Made by a program: the position numbers and the translations under genes
Part shown: positions 1-7,240 of the stretch, one piece after another
How the letters are laid out: every line of letters begins with the position of its first letter
Position numbering within the stretch: position 1 is the stretch's first letter
Notes under the pieces: model-generated
What the model saw: only the letters and a program-made list of their open reading frames with translations
Database searches by the model: none
Told to the model about the DNA's origin: nothing
Assembly (NCBI GenBank): GCA_045615505.1
Contig: JAZLEZ010000021.1
Span: 1-16,354 of the forward strand
Reading direction: 5' to 3'
DNA from: JAZLEZ01 sp045615505
GTDB taxonomy: Bacteria; Spirochaetota; Spirochaetia; Sphaerochaetales; Sphaerochaetaceae
Length of the DNA stretch: 16,354 nt

Positions 1-79
1 TTCCCATCCCGAACACGGAAGTCAAGCCCTCTCACGCCGATGGTACTGCTTTTGCGGGAGAGTAGGTAGTTGCCAGGTC
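1..79 (+). rRNA. rrf: 5S ribosomal RNA, 3' part (5' end outside window)
   Basis: The first ~79 bases match the 3' two thirds of bacterial 5S rRNA: the loop around CCCGAACACGGAAGTCAAG, the CGCCGATGGTA helix, GCGGGAGAGTAGG and the terminal TGCCAGG that pairs with the missing 5' end. It is followed directly by a run of seven to eight T. The 16S and 23S genes should lie to the left, so this is the end of an rRNA operon. The exact 3' end is uncertain by one or two bases. Confidence 0.95.
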
Positions 80-88
80 TTTTTTTGT
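79..88 (+). terminator. T-tract at the end of the rRNA operon
   Basis: A run of T follows the closing helix strand of 5S rRNA with no gap. In an rRNA operon the terminal 5S helix followed by U residues commonly acts as part of the terminator. I see no separate hairpin within the next 60 bases. The call rests on position and the T run alone. Confidence 0.5.
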
Positions 89-497
89 CTATTTACCTGT
101 CACTTAAGGCCAACTCCTGATTAGGGTTCGGGAATTTAGGGTGTAAAGAATAAATTTATTTTTTTCTAGAGGTACTTTTAAAACTGATATTTGTGAAGAT
201 TGGATTTGAATTTGCGAAGAGAAAACCATTTTTTGATAATTGATGTAATACTTTGTTTATTATGAAGTTAACAAAAATGTGTTTTTAAACGAAAAGGCAA
301 ATTCAAGATTCATGAAGGCAGTTTTGAAAGTTCCTCATAAGATTATATTTTCTTCTTTTTTAAATTATGCATTATTTTGCTCTAATTACTGAATTTTTTA
401 AAAATAATTTTATTTTTTACACTTTTTTCTTTATTTTGTAACCATTGTGTATTTTGTTCATTTTATCTTGTGTTACTTAAAACAGAGGAGTTTTCCT
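89..497. other. Long A+T-rich intergenic region between 5S rRNA and the exported-protein gene
   Basis: About 400 bases without a convincing gene. The only structure I can support is one copy of the 43-bp dispersed repeat at 294-336. There is a short self-complementary AT stretch near 149-160 (AATAAATTTATT) with no clear role. A TTTACA at 416-421 could be a -35 element for the next gene, but no good -10 follows at the right distance, so no promoter is called. I see no tRNA and no small ORF with a ribosome-binding site. Confidence 0.6.
294..336 (+). repeat. Dispersed 43-bp intergenic repeat, copy 1
   Basis: This 43-base segment recurs at 9641-9683 in the same orientation with 42 of 43 bases identical; the only difference is C versus T at the 18th base. 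The element looks like two imperfect ~21-bp units, each starting AAGGCA and carrying a TTCAAGATTC or TTGAAAGTTC core. Upstream both copies also share AACGA within a few bases. It lies between an rRNA operon and a protein gene. It contains no ORF of note and no strong hairpin. Function is unknown. Confidence 0.85.
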
Positions 498-1154
498 ATG
501 AAAAGAATTTTGACAATACTTGTTTTAATAATTGTTTGTGCATCAGCATTTGCTGTTGATGTTTCTTTAAATCTCGGAGGCGGAGCTTTTTTTAATAAAG
601 GCAAGTTTTATCTTTCAGATTCACAGAAAAATGATGGATATGTTGAAGAATATAAAGTTGAAGAATATAAATCTATACTTGTAGATGTAGATTGCGGTGT
701 AGAAGTTGAATTTGACAACAATTTAGTTGTTTATGATACAGTCAGTCTTGGTTTTCCCGGTGATGAAGTACAGATGAAATATGCTGGAGATACAGAATTC
801 AGTAAAATAAAAATCGAGAATTCTTTTATTGTATCGGAGTCCATAGGTGTTGGTTATAAATTTCACTGTATTGGTTTTGATTTTATTACCGGTGCAGGAT
901 TAAAGTTTGATATCATTAACTATAATCAAAAGGAAGAAGATCTGACATTGGTTATGAGTAACTTCGGTGCAGGAATAAACCTTAAAGGAAGTTATTTCTT
1001 CAATAATCATTTTGCAGCAATGCTTGCTGTAAGACCTTCTGTAACTTTCTATGACAGTTGGATTGGTACAGATGGAAATACAGTAGAGAAAGCAGATGGC
1101 GCTGCAACGGGATTTTCTTGTACAAGTGTTATCGGAATTGAGTATAAGTTTTGA
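498..1154 (+). CDS. Small exported protein, probable outer-membrane beta-barrel
   Basis: This is a 218-residue protein with a clear signal peptide: MKR, then a hydrophobic stretch to about residue 19 ending ASAFA, so cleavage before VDVSL is likely. The mature part alternates polar and hydrophobic residues and is rich in Gly, Tyr, Phe and Asn, with repeated short strands. It ends in YKF, the aromatic C-terminus typical of outer-membrane beta-barrels. I chose ATG 498 because GAGGAG sits 8-13 bases upstream; an in-frame start at 447 would place 17 extra residues before the signal peptide. Residues near 50-58 contain a tandem VEEYK-VEEYK made by a perfect 15-bp duplication. The gene stands alone, bounded by a terminator. 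The base composition is visibly more A+T-rich than that of the metabolic genes. I cannot name the family. A porin-like or adhesin-like role in the periplasm or outer membrane is only inferred. Confidence 0.8.
   Translation: MKRILTILVLIIVCASAFAVDVSLNLGGGAFFNKGKFYLSDSQKNDGYVEEYKVEEYKSILVDVDCGVEVEFDNNLVVYDTVSLGFPGDEVQMKYAGDTEFSKIKIENSFIVSESIGVGYKFHCIGFDFITGAGLKFDIINYNQKEEDLTLVMSNFGAGINLKGSYFFNNHFAAMLAVRPSVTFYDSWIGTDGNTVEKADGAATGFSCTSVIGIEYKF
642..671 (+). repeat. Perfect 15-bp tandem duplication inside the exported-protein gene
   Basis: The sequence GTTGAAGAATATAAA occurs at 642-656 and again at 657-671 without a change. It is in frame and encodes VEEYK twice. Being a multiple of three, it adds five residues without disrupting the frame. 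It probably lies in a surface loop between the first strands of the protein. Confidence 0.9.
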
Positions 1155-1187
1155 AGTGTAAACAGTTTACCAAGACAATAAAACTTG

Positions 1188-1221
1188 AAAGACCGCGAAT
1201 ATGATTTGCGGTCTTTTTTTT
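1188..1221 (+). terminator. Rho-independent terminator after the exported-protein gene
   Basis: A 9-bp perfect stem, AAAGACCGC (1188-1196) with GCGGTCTTT (1208-1216), encloses an 11-nt loop and runs into a T tract to 1221. It lies 34 bases after the stop codon at 1152-1154. Confidence 0.9.
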
Positions 1222-1248
1222 CAAAAATATGGTTTAGTGTCGGATAAT
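1220..1248 (+). promoter_or_regulatory. Possible promoter of the DegT-like/nadK/recN operon
   Basis: TTCAAA (1220-1225), a 17-base spacer and GATAAT (1243-1248) match the sigma70 consensus at four and five of six positions. The -35 overlaps the T tract of the preceding terminator. Transcription would start near 1255, leaving a leader of only about 13 nt before the ATG at 1268. This is a pattern match only. Confidence 0.35.
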
Positions 1249-1267
1249 ATGTTAAATTATAGACAAT

Positions 1268-2305
1268 ATGATGCGATTTAATAAGCCTACTTTAAAAAGA
1301 TCGGATATGGACTGTGTTCTGCAGACAATGGTTGATGAGCATATAGGTCCGGGAGAGAAAAATGCTGCTTTCAATCAGGCTTTTGCTCTCTCTTTGGGAT
1401 GCTCGGAATCCTTCTCTTTCAGAACATACCCGGATTGTATCTCTCAGGCTCTGAAATTGGTCGGGGTTCGTGAGGATTCCGTTGTGGCGATTTCTCCTCT
1501 TACTCCGGCAATCTACATGGAAGAGCTTGAAAAAGTCGGTTGTAAGGTTGTTCTTGTAGATGTGGATAGAGAAAACGGAATGCCGGACAGTGAAGCAATA
1601 TCTATTAGTAATGCTGAAGTACTTGTTCTTTACGATGTGTGTGCTTCTCTGGCTTTGAAGTACAGTCAGGATACTGCATCATACGAAAAAGCAGATTACG
1701 GAGATTTGAAAATCATAGAAGATGTGAGTCAATCTGTGGGATCAGTTTTCGGACAGGAAGTAAAGGCCGGAGATTTCGGAGATGTCGTGGTGTGTTCCAT
1801 GGAAGAAGATGATGTAATATCTGCCGGCGGCGGAGCAGTGTTGGCAGTAAAGGAAGACTCTGATGACGACAGTGTAAAATGTAAAATTTCAGATTACACG
1901 ATGCTTTCAGACTTAAATGCATCTCTTGGGTTGGTTCAACTGGATAATCTTGAGGAAAACAGCAGGAGAAGGAGAGAAATCTGTGAAGTGTATGCTTCCG
2001 GAATGATGAATACGAATCACAGAAGATTCGGTCTTGTCAATTTGGATTACAAATCAAACGGTTCTGTATTTTCAGTATTTATGAACTGCAAACCTGATAG
2101 TCTGATAGAATTTGCAAAACGACATGATATTCCGGTAAAGAAGACATTTGAAAACACAATATGCTCAAAAACAGAAGGTGATTTATTTGAGAAGTACCCG
2201 AATGCAGCATCTTACTATTTCAGAACAGTTTCATTTCCTGTATATCCGTTCCTGAAAACAGAGGAAATAAAAACAATATCAAGGATAATTGCCAATTTGC
2301 CGTAA
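1268..2305 (+). CDS. DegT/DnrJ/EryC1/StrS-fold protein, apparently without the PLP lysine
   Basis: This 345-residue protein has the layout of DegT/DnrJ/EryC1/StrS sugar aminotransferases. An N-terminal segment ends in a small helix (CISQALKLVG, 57-66), corresponding to the GTDALHLAL region. EDVSQSVGS (151-159) matches the EDxAQAxGA motif whose Asp contacts the PLP pyridine nitrogen. GDVVVCSM (171-178) and GGGAVLAV (187-194) flank the cofactor loop. LNASLGLVQLDNLEENSRRRREI (216-238) is the family's dimer helix. Between S177 and G187 the family normally has SFxPxKxL with the Schiff-base lysine. Here the residues are MEEDDVISA, acidic and without lysine. Active members are usually somewhat longer (about 370-400 residues). 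It may therefore bind a nucleotide sugar or PLP without catalysis, or act as a partner subunit. No ribosome-binding site precedes the ATG (a second ATG follows at once). Its stop is directly adjacent to the nadK start. Confidence 0.75.
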   Translation: MMRFNKPTLKRSDMDCVLQTMVDEHIGPGEKNAAFNQAFALSLGCSESFSFRTYPDCISQALKLVGVREDSVVAISPLTPAIYMEELEKVGCKVVLVDVDRENGMPDSEAISISNAEVLVLYDVCASLALKYSQDTASYEKADYGDLKIIEDVSQSVGSVFGQEVKAGDFGDVVVCSMEEDDVISAGGGAVLAVKEDSDDDSVKCKISDYTMLSDLNASLGLVQLDNLEENSRRRREICEVYASGMMNTNHRRFGLVNLDYKSNGSVFSVFMNCKPDSLIEFAKRHDIPVKKTFENTICSKTEGDLFEKYPNAASYYFRTVSFPVYPFLKTEEIKTISRIIANLP

Positions 2306-3157
2306 ATGAAAGTTAAAAGAATTGCACTGCTTGCCAATACTGAAAAACTCAATATCAGAAAAGTTTTTGAAGAAATGAAATCTTTTTTTGAAACTTGCGG
2401 TATTGATGTTTGTGCGGTCGAATTGCACAGTACTGAAAAAGATTGCCTGATTCAGCCTATGGATGTTGATCTTGCGGTGACGATTGGCGGAGACGGAACA
2501 GTGCTGTCATGTGCACAAATTTTCAAAGATTCCGATGTTCCTCTGTTTGCAGTAAATATGGGTACTTTCGGTTATATGGCTGATATTTCAATCTCGGAAT
2601 ACAAAGAAGTGTTCAGGGATTATCTTGAAGGAAAGTGTTTTACGGCGAAAAGAATGAGATTGGGATGCAGTGTTATCAGAGACGGCAAGATTGTATTTGA
2701 GAGTTCTGCATTGAATGAAATAACCGTTTCTTCTGCTTCAAGAGCTAAGATGTCAAAACTCAGTCTGTCAATCAACAATATACTTGCGGCAAATCTCCGA
2801 GGAGACGGAATTATTGTTGCAACCCCAACAGGTTCTACAGCTTACAATCTCTCCGCAGGCGGTCCGATTCTTGATGCAAATCTGTCATCGATTATCATAA
2901 ATCCCATATGCCCTTTCACAATGGGTGTAAGACCATTGGTGATTTCATCTGAATCTGAAACAGAAATCACAGTTGCGGATCAGGACGGGAATGTTATTCT
3001 CACATGTGACGGTCATGAAGAGTATGATCTGATTCCTTTAGACAGGATTATTGTCCGAAAAAGCGATAAGGGAACTTTGTTTGTTGAAAATAAAAGACGC
3101 AACTTCATAGAAGTGCTGAGGAATAAACTCGGATGGGCAGGAGGTTTCAATGCTTGA
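2306..3157 (+). CDS. nadK: NAD kinase
   Basis: This 283-residue cytoplasmic enzyme phosphorylates NAD+ (ATP or polyphosphate as donor) to NADP+, setting the NADP pool. Family motifs are all present. TIGGDGTVL (59-67) holds the GGDG phosphate-donor/NAD site. VNMGTFGYMAD (83-93) follows. ALNEITV (135-141) carries the conserved NE. RGDGIIVATPTGSTAYNLSAGGP (165-187) is the second signature. TCDGH (233-237) is near the C-terminus. Length fits the bacterial family. The ATG follows the TAA of the DegT-like gene with no intervening base and lacks a Shine-Dalgarno sequence, which suggests translational coupling. The 3' end overlaps recN by 8 nt and contains the recN ribosome-binding site. This nadK-recN order is common in bacteria. 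Confidence 0.96.
   Translation: MKVKRIALLANTEKLNIRKVFEEMKSFFETCGIDVCAVELHSTEKDCLIQPMDVDLAVTIGGDGTVLSCAQIFKDSDVPLFAVNMGTFGYMADISISEYKEVFRDYLEGKCFTAKRMRLGCSVIRDGKIVFESSALNEITVSSASRAKMSKLSLSINNILAANLRGDGIIVATPTGSTAYNLSAGGPILDANLSSIIINPICPFTMGVRPLVISSESETEITVADQDGNVILTCDGHEEYDLIPLDRIIVRKSDKGTLFVENKRRNFIEVLRNKLGWAGGFNA
3139..3144 (+). promoter_or_regulatory. Ribosome-binding site of recN within nadK
   Basis: A perfect AGGAGG ends 5 bases before ATG 3150. It lies inside the last codons of nadK and fixes the recN start within the 8-nt overlap. Confidence 0.85.
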
Positions 3158-4796
3158 ACATCTTGAAATTAAAAATTATGCATTGATAGAGAACCTCTCC
3201 ATTGATTTTCATGAAGGATTCAATGTGATTACCGGTGAAACCGGTTCCGGAAAGTCCATAATACTCGGTGCGCTCGGTCTTCTTATGGGAGAAAAAGCAG
3301 AAGCCTCTGCCATCAGAAACGGTGCTGACGAGATTACGGTAAATGCTATGATTTCAGTTCCGGAAAATCATGAAATAATATATTGGCTGAAGGAAAGGAA
3401 TGTTGAACCGGAAGACGGAGCAATAATAATCAAAAGAATTGTCAAATCCAACGGAAGATCTGTTATTTATGTTCAGGGTCAGTTGTTTACTCGTGCCGAT
3501 CTTTCATTTCTTGCAGACAGTCTGATAGATATGCATGGTCAAAGTGAACATCAGAGTCTGCTTTTACCTGAACGGCAGAGGAAAATCGTAGATGCTTATG
3601 CCTCAGATGAGGTAATTCTTAATAAGGTTTCGGAAAATTTCAGAAATATTTCGGTACTTAAAAAGCAAAAAGAAGAAATTGAAAAACAACTTGAAGAAGG
3701 GAAAAGACAGGAAGACTATCTGAACTTTGCACTGGAAGAAATAAACAATGCCAAAATCAGTTTAAATGAGGATGAAGAACTGAATGAAAAAGTCAAAAGA
3801 CTGGGGCAGTTTGAAACAATATATGAAAATTTAAACGGCTGTTGTGAAAAACTCAAGGAAATCAAAGCGCTTCAATACGATGCATCTTCTTTTCTTTCAA
3901 AAGCCGGAAAGTGTGATTCTTCTTTATCGGATTTTATTGCAAGATTGGAAAGTCTAAGAATCGAAAGTGAGGATATCTGTCAGGGTTTGAGGGATTATAT
4001 AAGCGCAGTAGATTACAGTGAAGATTCAATAAATCAGATGCAGGAAAGGTTGTCTCTGCTTCAGAAGCTTAAAAGAAAATACGGGCCGTCGCTTTCCGAT
4101 GTTATGGCATTTGCAGAAGATGCAAAATCAAAAACAGAGTTGTGCCGGAACAGCGAAAAATATCTTGAAGAATGTGAAATAGAACTGAAAAAAACCGAAT
4201 CGGAATATATTCGCAATGCCTCAGAATTGAGCAAAATCCGTAGAGGGGCGGCAAATAAACTCCAAAAACAGATAGAAAATACACTCAGAACATTGGGAAT
4301 GCCTAATGCTCAGTTTGAGATAAAAACAGAAAAATCTCCGGATAAGTTCAGTTCTTATGGAAATGACAGTGTTATCTTTATGATTTCCGCAAATCCCGGA
4401 GAAGAAATGAAGGAAATGCGGGAAATTGCATCAGGAGGAGAATTGTCAAGAGTAATGCTTGCCCTCAAAACGGTTCTTGCAAAAGCTGATTCAATTCAGA
4501 CTCAGGTTTTTGATGAAGTTGACAGCGGGATAGGGGGTTCTGTTGCACTGAATCTTGCAAACTGCATAAAATCTCTTTCCAATGACAAACAGGTAATAGC
4601 CATTACTCACCTTGCTACAATTGCAAGTAAGGCTGATTCTCAATTTGTTGTGTCAAAAACTGTCGAAAAAGGAAGAACCTATTCACACCTCAAACAGGTT
4701 GAAGGGGAAGAACGTGTACATGAAATTGCAAGAATGCTTTCCGGAGATGAAAGTACACTTACTATTGAGCATGCAAGAGCTCTTCTTGAAAATTAA
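3150..4796 (+). CDS. recN: DNA repair ATPase RecN
   Basis: This is a 548-residue SMC-like ATPase that acts in recombinational repair of double-strand breaks on the nucleoid. The N-terminal half-domain has Walker A GETGSGKS (29-36) and the RecN-typical MHGQSEHQSLL (128-138). A long coiled-coil follows from about 150 to 375, interrupted near the middle. It contains the family motif LLQKLKRKYG (303-312), the lysine-rich arm of RecN. The C-terminal half-domain has the ABC signature ASGGELSR (427-434), Walker B and D-loop QVFDEVDSGIGG (452-463) and the H-loop AITHL (484-488). All catalytic motifs are intact and the length is usual for the family. It is the last gene of the operon with the DegT-like gene and nadK and uses the strong ribosome-binding site inside nadK. 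Confidence 0.97.
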   Translation: MLEHLEIKNYALIENLSIDFHEGFNVITGETGSGKSIILGALGLLMGEKAEASAIRNGADEITVNAMISVPENHEIIYWLKERNVEPEDGAIIIKRIVKSNGRSVIYVQGQLFTRADLSFLADSLIDMHGQSEHQSLLLPERQRKIVDAYASDEVILNKVSENFRNISVLKKQKEEIEKQLEEGKRQEDYLNFALEEINNAKISLNEDEELNEKVKRLGQFETIYENLNGCCEKLKEIKALQYDASSFLSKAGKCDSSLSDFIARLESLRIESEDICQGLRDYISAVDYSEDSINQMQERLSLLQKLKRKYGPSLSDVMAFAEDAKSKTELCRNSEKYLEECEIELKKTESEYIRNASELSKIRRGAANKLQKQIENTLRTLGMPNAQFEIKTEKSPDKFSSYGNDSVIFMISANPGEEMKEMREIASGGELSRVMLALKTVLAKADSIQTQVFDEVDSGIGGSVALNLANCIKSLSNDKQVIAITHLATIASKADSQFVVSKTVEKGRTYSHLKQVEGEERVHEIARMLSGDESTLTIEHARALLEN

Positions 4797-4804
4797 ACCT
4801 TAAA

Positions 4805-4836
4805 GAGCAACTTGCAAAACTCCTTTTTAATTCTCA
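4805..4836 (-). repeat. Diverged inverted copy of the intergenic repeat
   Basis: Read on the - strand, this segment aligns with the last 33 bases of the 43-bp repeat with 24 matches and one gap. The best part, AAGGAGTTTTGCAAGTTGCT against AAGGCAGTTTTGAAAGTTCC, is clearly similar. It begins 9 bases after the recN stop codon, in the gap between two convergent genes. The similarity was found by eye and is much weaker than that between copies 1 and 2. Confidence 0.45.
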
Positions 4837-4861
4837 GGCGTTCTTTGAACCCGCTAAACGA

Positions 4862-4910
4862 TAGTGTGAAAAACTTAAAAATACGACAGTATTTCTCAGT
4901 TCTCACACTA
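4862..4910. terminator. Imperfect long hairpin between convergent genes
   Basis: TAGTGTGA (4862-4869) pairs perfectly with TCACACTA (4903-4910). The interior continues as an imperfect stem to AAATAC/GTATTT around a GACA loop. It lies between recN and the GH57/DUF3536 gene and includes the last codons and stop of the latter. No U tract follows on either strand, so it is not a textbook intrinsic terminator. It could act as a bidirectional terminator or protect mRNA ends. Confidence 0.45.
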
Positions 4911-7239
4911 CATTTGTCGAATCCAAATTTACACCTGATTTATTAAAGTTCGTTTTGCAAGTTGTTCTAAAGTTCAGTTGTATTTTCAGTTTTTCTACAG
5001 TTGAACTGTTGAAACGGTTTATTAAATCCGTGCTGATTATATTCCAAACTGCATTTTGCAGTTCTGTTATATCTATATCGATACTGTTTGCTCTGGCTAT
5101 CCTGAGTGTTTCCAGCATATTGTCGATTTGTTCTTCGGAAATATTGTTTTTATTGAATAAATCCGAATAGTATTCAATTTTTGAGTTGAAAAAACTCTTT
5201 ACCGATTCAATATCGTTCGGACGCCCGACCTTGCTTACGATGCGTGCAATGTTTCCCAAATGGCCGAGAGTTTGTCTGAAGTCACTGTCGAAATTTGACA
5301 AAGCAAGTGATTTAAATGAATTGATTGCAATACTGATGTTACGATGAAATACTTCTTCTTTGGATACATTTGTACTCAAATCTGCAAGAGCAATATAGTT
5401 CTCAACGCTTTCTACGATTTCCATAACGGTTTTCTTGTTCAGAGTTCCGGCAATTTTGGTATCAACCCAGTTTGCGAACTTCTGAAGGGATGAAAGAGAA
5501 ATCTGAGAACCTTCATAAGAGTAGTCATAACCGGTTTTAAGGTTTTTCACATGGATGATGAAGATTCCTTTTGAGTTGAGTTTTGCATCGTATGACAAGT
5601 TGAAAACTTCTAGAGTGTTACTGTTTTTCAGAACCATGGATCTGTCATTTATGGAAAGAAGGGAAAAAACTCCGAAAGTGTCTTCAAAATCCTCTTGGCG
5701 TGCTATTCGTCTGTTCATTGCAAAATAACCGCAAGCTCTGGCAAATGCAGGAATGATTGCAATGAAAGTTTTTGCTATGTTTTCACCTGTTCCGATACTT
5801 GCATTATTGCTTTTTGCCTCTTTGAGATCCCTCATAAGAGAAGGAATAATTCCGTTATGTGTATATTTCTGAAGATTTGTTGATGCATAAACAGCATAAG
5901 AAATATCCTGACTCGGCTCAATTCCGCTTATGTCGTTGAAAAACCATCCGCAGCTGGTAAATGAGAAGAATATGTTTTTCATACTATCCAGCAGAACTGC
6001 AATATCCTTGGCATCTTCATAATCCAAAGATCTGCCGTCGGAAGTTTTCAATGAATACACATATTCATCAACTGTTTGCCGGCGGGAAAGAACCTTTCCG
6101 TAATTGATGAGAATATTTTCGGAATCTATATCATTTCCCAAAATTCTGTGAATGTTGTCTTCAAATATTTCGCGTCCTTTGGTTTCCAGATTTTCGAAAG
6201 CTCTGCGAAGCGGTGTTCTCCATGCCTGATTCCAGTTATCGCTTCCGCCCGTATGGCAACCGCAATCCGTGTACCATCGTTTTATACCGTGAGAACATGA
6301 CCATGAAGATCCTTTTCCGTCTTCACCCAGCCATAATGTGGCTGTCTCTGTAGGAGGATTGTCCTCGAGGTATTTTGCAAAATTCGTAAAGTAGAACTGA
6401 TCTCCATCGTTGACTTTCTTGATAAGTGCTGCCAAAGCCATATCTCCGAAAGCTTCGTGATGGCCGTAGATTTCTCCGTCGGTTGCCCATGTCAGAAGTT
6501 TTGGGTTGTTTTCTTTTTTGTAGGTGGTTATCTGTCTGTACAGTTCGTCGGCATCCCTTAACATGTGTCCGAAACTGATGCCGCTTGCAAATTCTCCGTT
6601 ATAGAAAAAAACTGAAATGGATTTTGTCTTTCCTTTGAGAATGAACGGCCTGTCACTTGGAGCACATTCACCTTCCGCAAGGTTGCGTCCATTGATGGAT
6701 TCCGCCTGCCAAGGGGAAAGAATAACGAATTTAATGTTGTTTTCAGCTAGAACATCCACAGTTTCTTCATCTATTGCACATTCTGAACACCAAAAACCTT
6801 CACTGTCGTGACCGAATCTTGATTTATAATCTTCAAGAGCCCATTTTATCTGGATTATTTTGTCTTTTCTGCTTGCAAGCGGAAGAATTGTGTGGTTGTA
6901 AGTCTGGGCAATGAAGTTCGAGTGTCCCCACCTTCTGATACTTTCTTTGTCAGCTTCTTTCAGCTTGTCAATGAAATGATGATGTTCGTCATCCATCCAT
7001 TTAAGCAAAGTAGGTCCGAAGTTTGAAGAAACGGTGCAATAGTTGTTGTAAATTGACTCAACTCTGCCTTTGTCAGTCAGATATCTCGAATATGCGTTAG
7101 GTTTGTAACAGGTTCTGTAAATAGCCTCGTTCCAGTTCTTGAAAGGTTTTGCACTTGTCTGAGTATCTACAATACCGGTTGAAGGGTCCTCTCTGGGAGG
7201 TTGATAGAAGTGTCCGTGTATGATGAGAGCTGTTTTCAT
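4903..7239 (-). CDS. Glycoside hydrolase family 57 protein with DUF3536 domain
   Basis: This is a 778-residue protein. The N-terminal GH57 barrel shows region 1 HGHFYQPPREDP (8-19), region 3 EGFWCSECA (147-155, candidate nucleophile E153) and region 4 WATDGEIYGHH (251-261, candidate acid/base D254). The block SSWSCSHGIKRWYTDCGC (311-328) and GGSDNWNQAWR (331-341) are typical of the DUF3536-containing subfamily. The DUF3536 region runs from about 380 to 700, mostly helical. GH57 enzymes cut or transfer alpha-1,4/1,6-glucan bonds with retention. The exact reaction of this subfamily is unsettled, and I do not assign one. There is no signal peptide, so it should be cytoplasmic. I chose ATG 7239, one base after the upstream stop, because the family starts with MKTALIIHGHFYQPP. 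An in-frame start at 7287 would lie inside the upstream gene. It is the last gene of the glucan operon. Confidence 0.9.
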   Translation of the reverse strand: MKTALIIHGHFYQPPREDPSTGIVDTQTSAKPFKNWNEAIYRTCYKPNAYSRYLTDKGRVESIYNNYCTVSSNFGPTLLKWMDDEHHHFIDKLKEADKESIRRWGHSNFIAQTYNHTILPLASRKDKIIQIKWALEDYKSRFGHDSEGFWCSECAIDEETVDVLAENNIKFVILSPWQAESINGRNLAEGECAPSDRPFILKGKTKSISVFFYNGEFASGISFGHMLRDADELYRQITTYKKENNPKLLTWATDGEIYGHHEAFGDMALAALIKKVNDGDQFYFTNFAKYLEDNPPTETATLWLGEDGKGSSWSCSHGIKRWYTDCGCHTGGSDNWNQAWRTPLRRAFENLETKGREIFEDNIHRILGNDIDSENILINYGKVLSRRQTVDEYVYSLKTSDGRSLDYEDAKDIAVLLDSMKNIFFSFTSCGWFFNDISGIEPSQDISYAVYASTNLQKYTHNGIIPSLMRDLKEAKSNNASIGTGENIAKTFIAIIPAFARACGYFAMNRRIARQEDFEDTFGVFSLLSINDRSMVLKNSNTLEVFNLSYDAKLNSKGIFIIHVKNLKTGYDYSYEGSQISLSSLQKFANWVDTKIAGTLNKKTVMEIVESVENYIALADLSTNVSKEEVFHRNISIAINSFKSLALSNFDSDFRQTLGHLGNIARIVSKVGRPNDIESVKSFFNSKIEYYSDLFNKNNISEEQIDNMLETLRIARANSIDIDITELQNAVWNIISTDLINRFNSSTVEKLKIQLNFRTTCKTNFNKSGVNLDSTNVV

Positions 7240-7240
7240 A

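Noticed and set aside
100..145. Weak resemblance of GGCCAACTCCTGATTAGG to the inverted repeat copy
   Set aside because: Only a few bases match (AACTCC) and no alignment extends. Chance is sufficient.
447..497. Upstream start for the exported-protein gene
   Set aside because: It would put 17 residues before a good signal peptide. The GAGGAG and spacing point to ATG 498.
1157..1169. Short dyad GTAAAC-A-GTTTAC after the exported-protein stop
   Set aside because: It is too short to call, is followed closely by a clear terminator, and has no T tract of its own.
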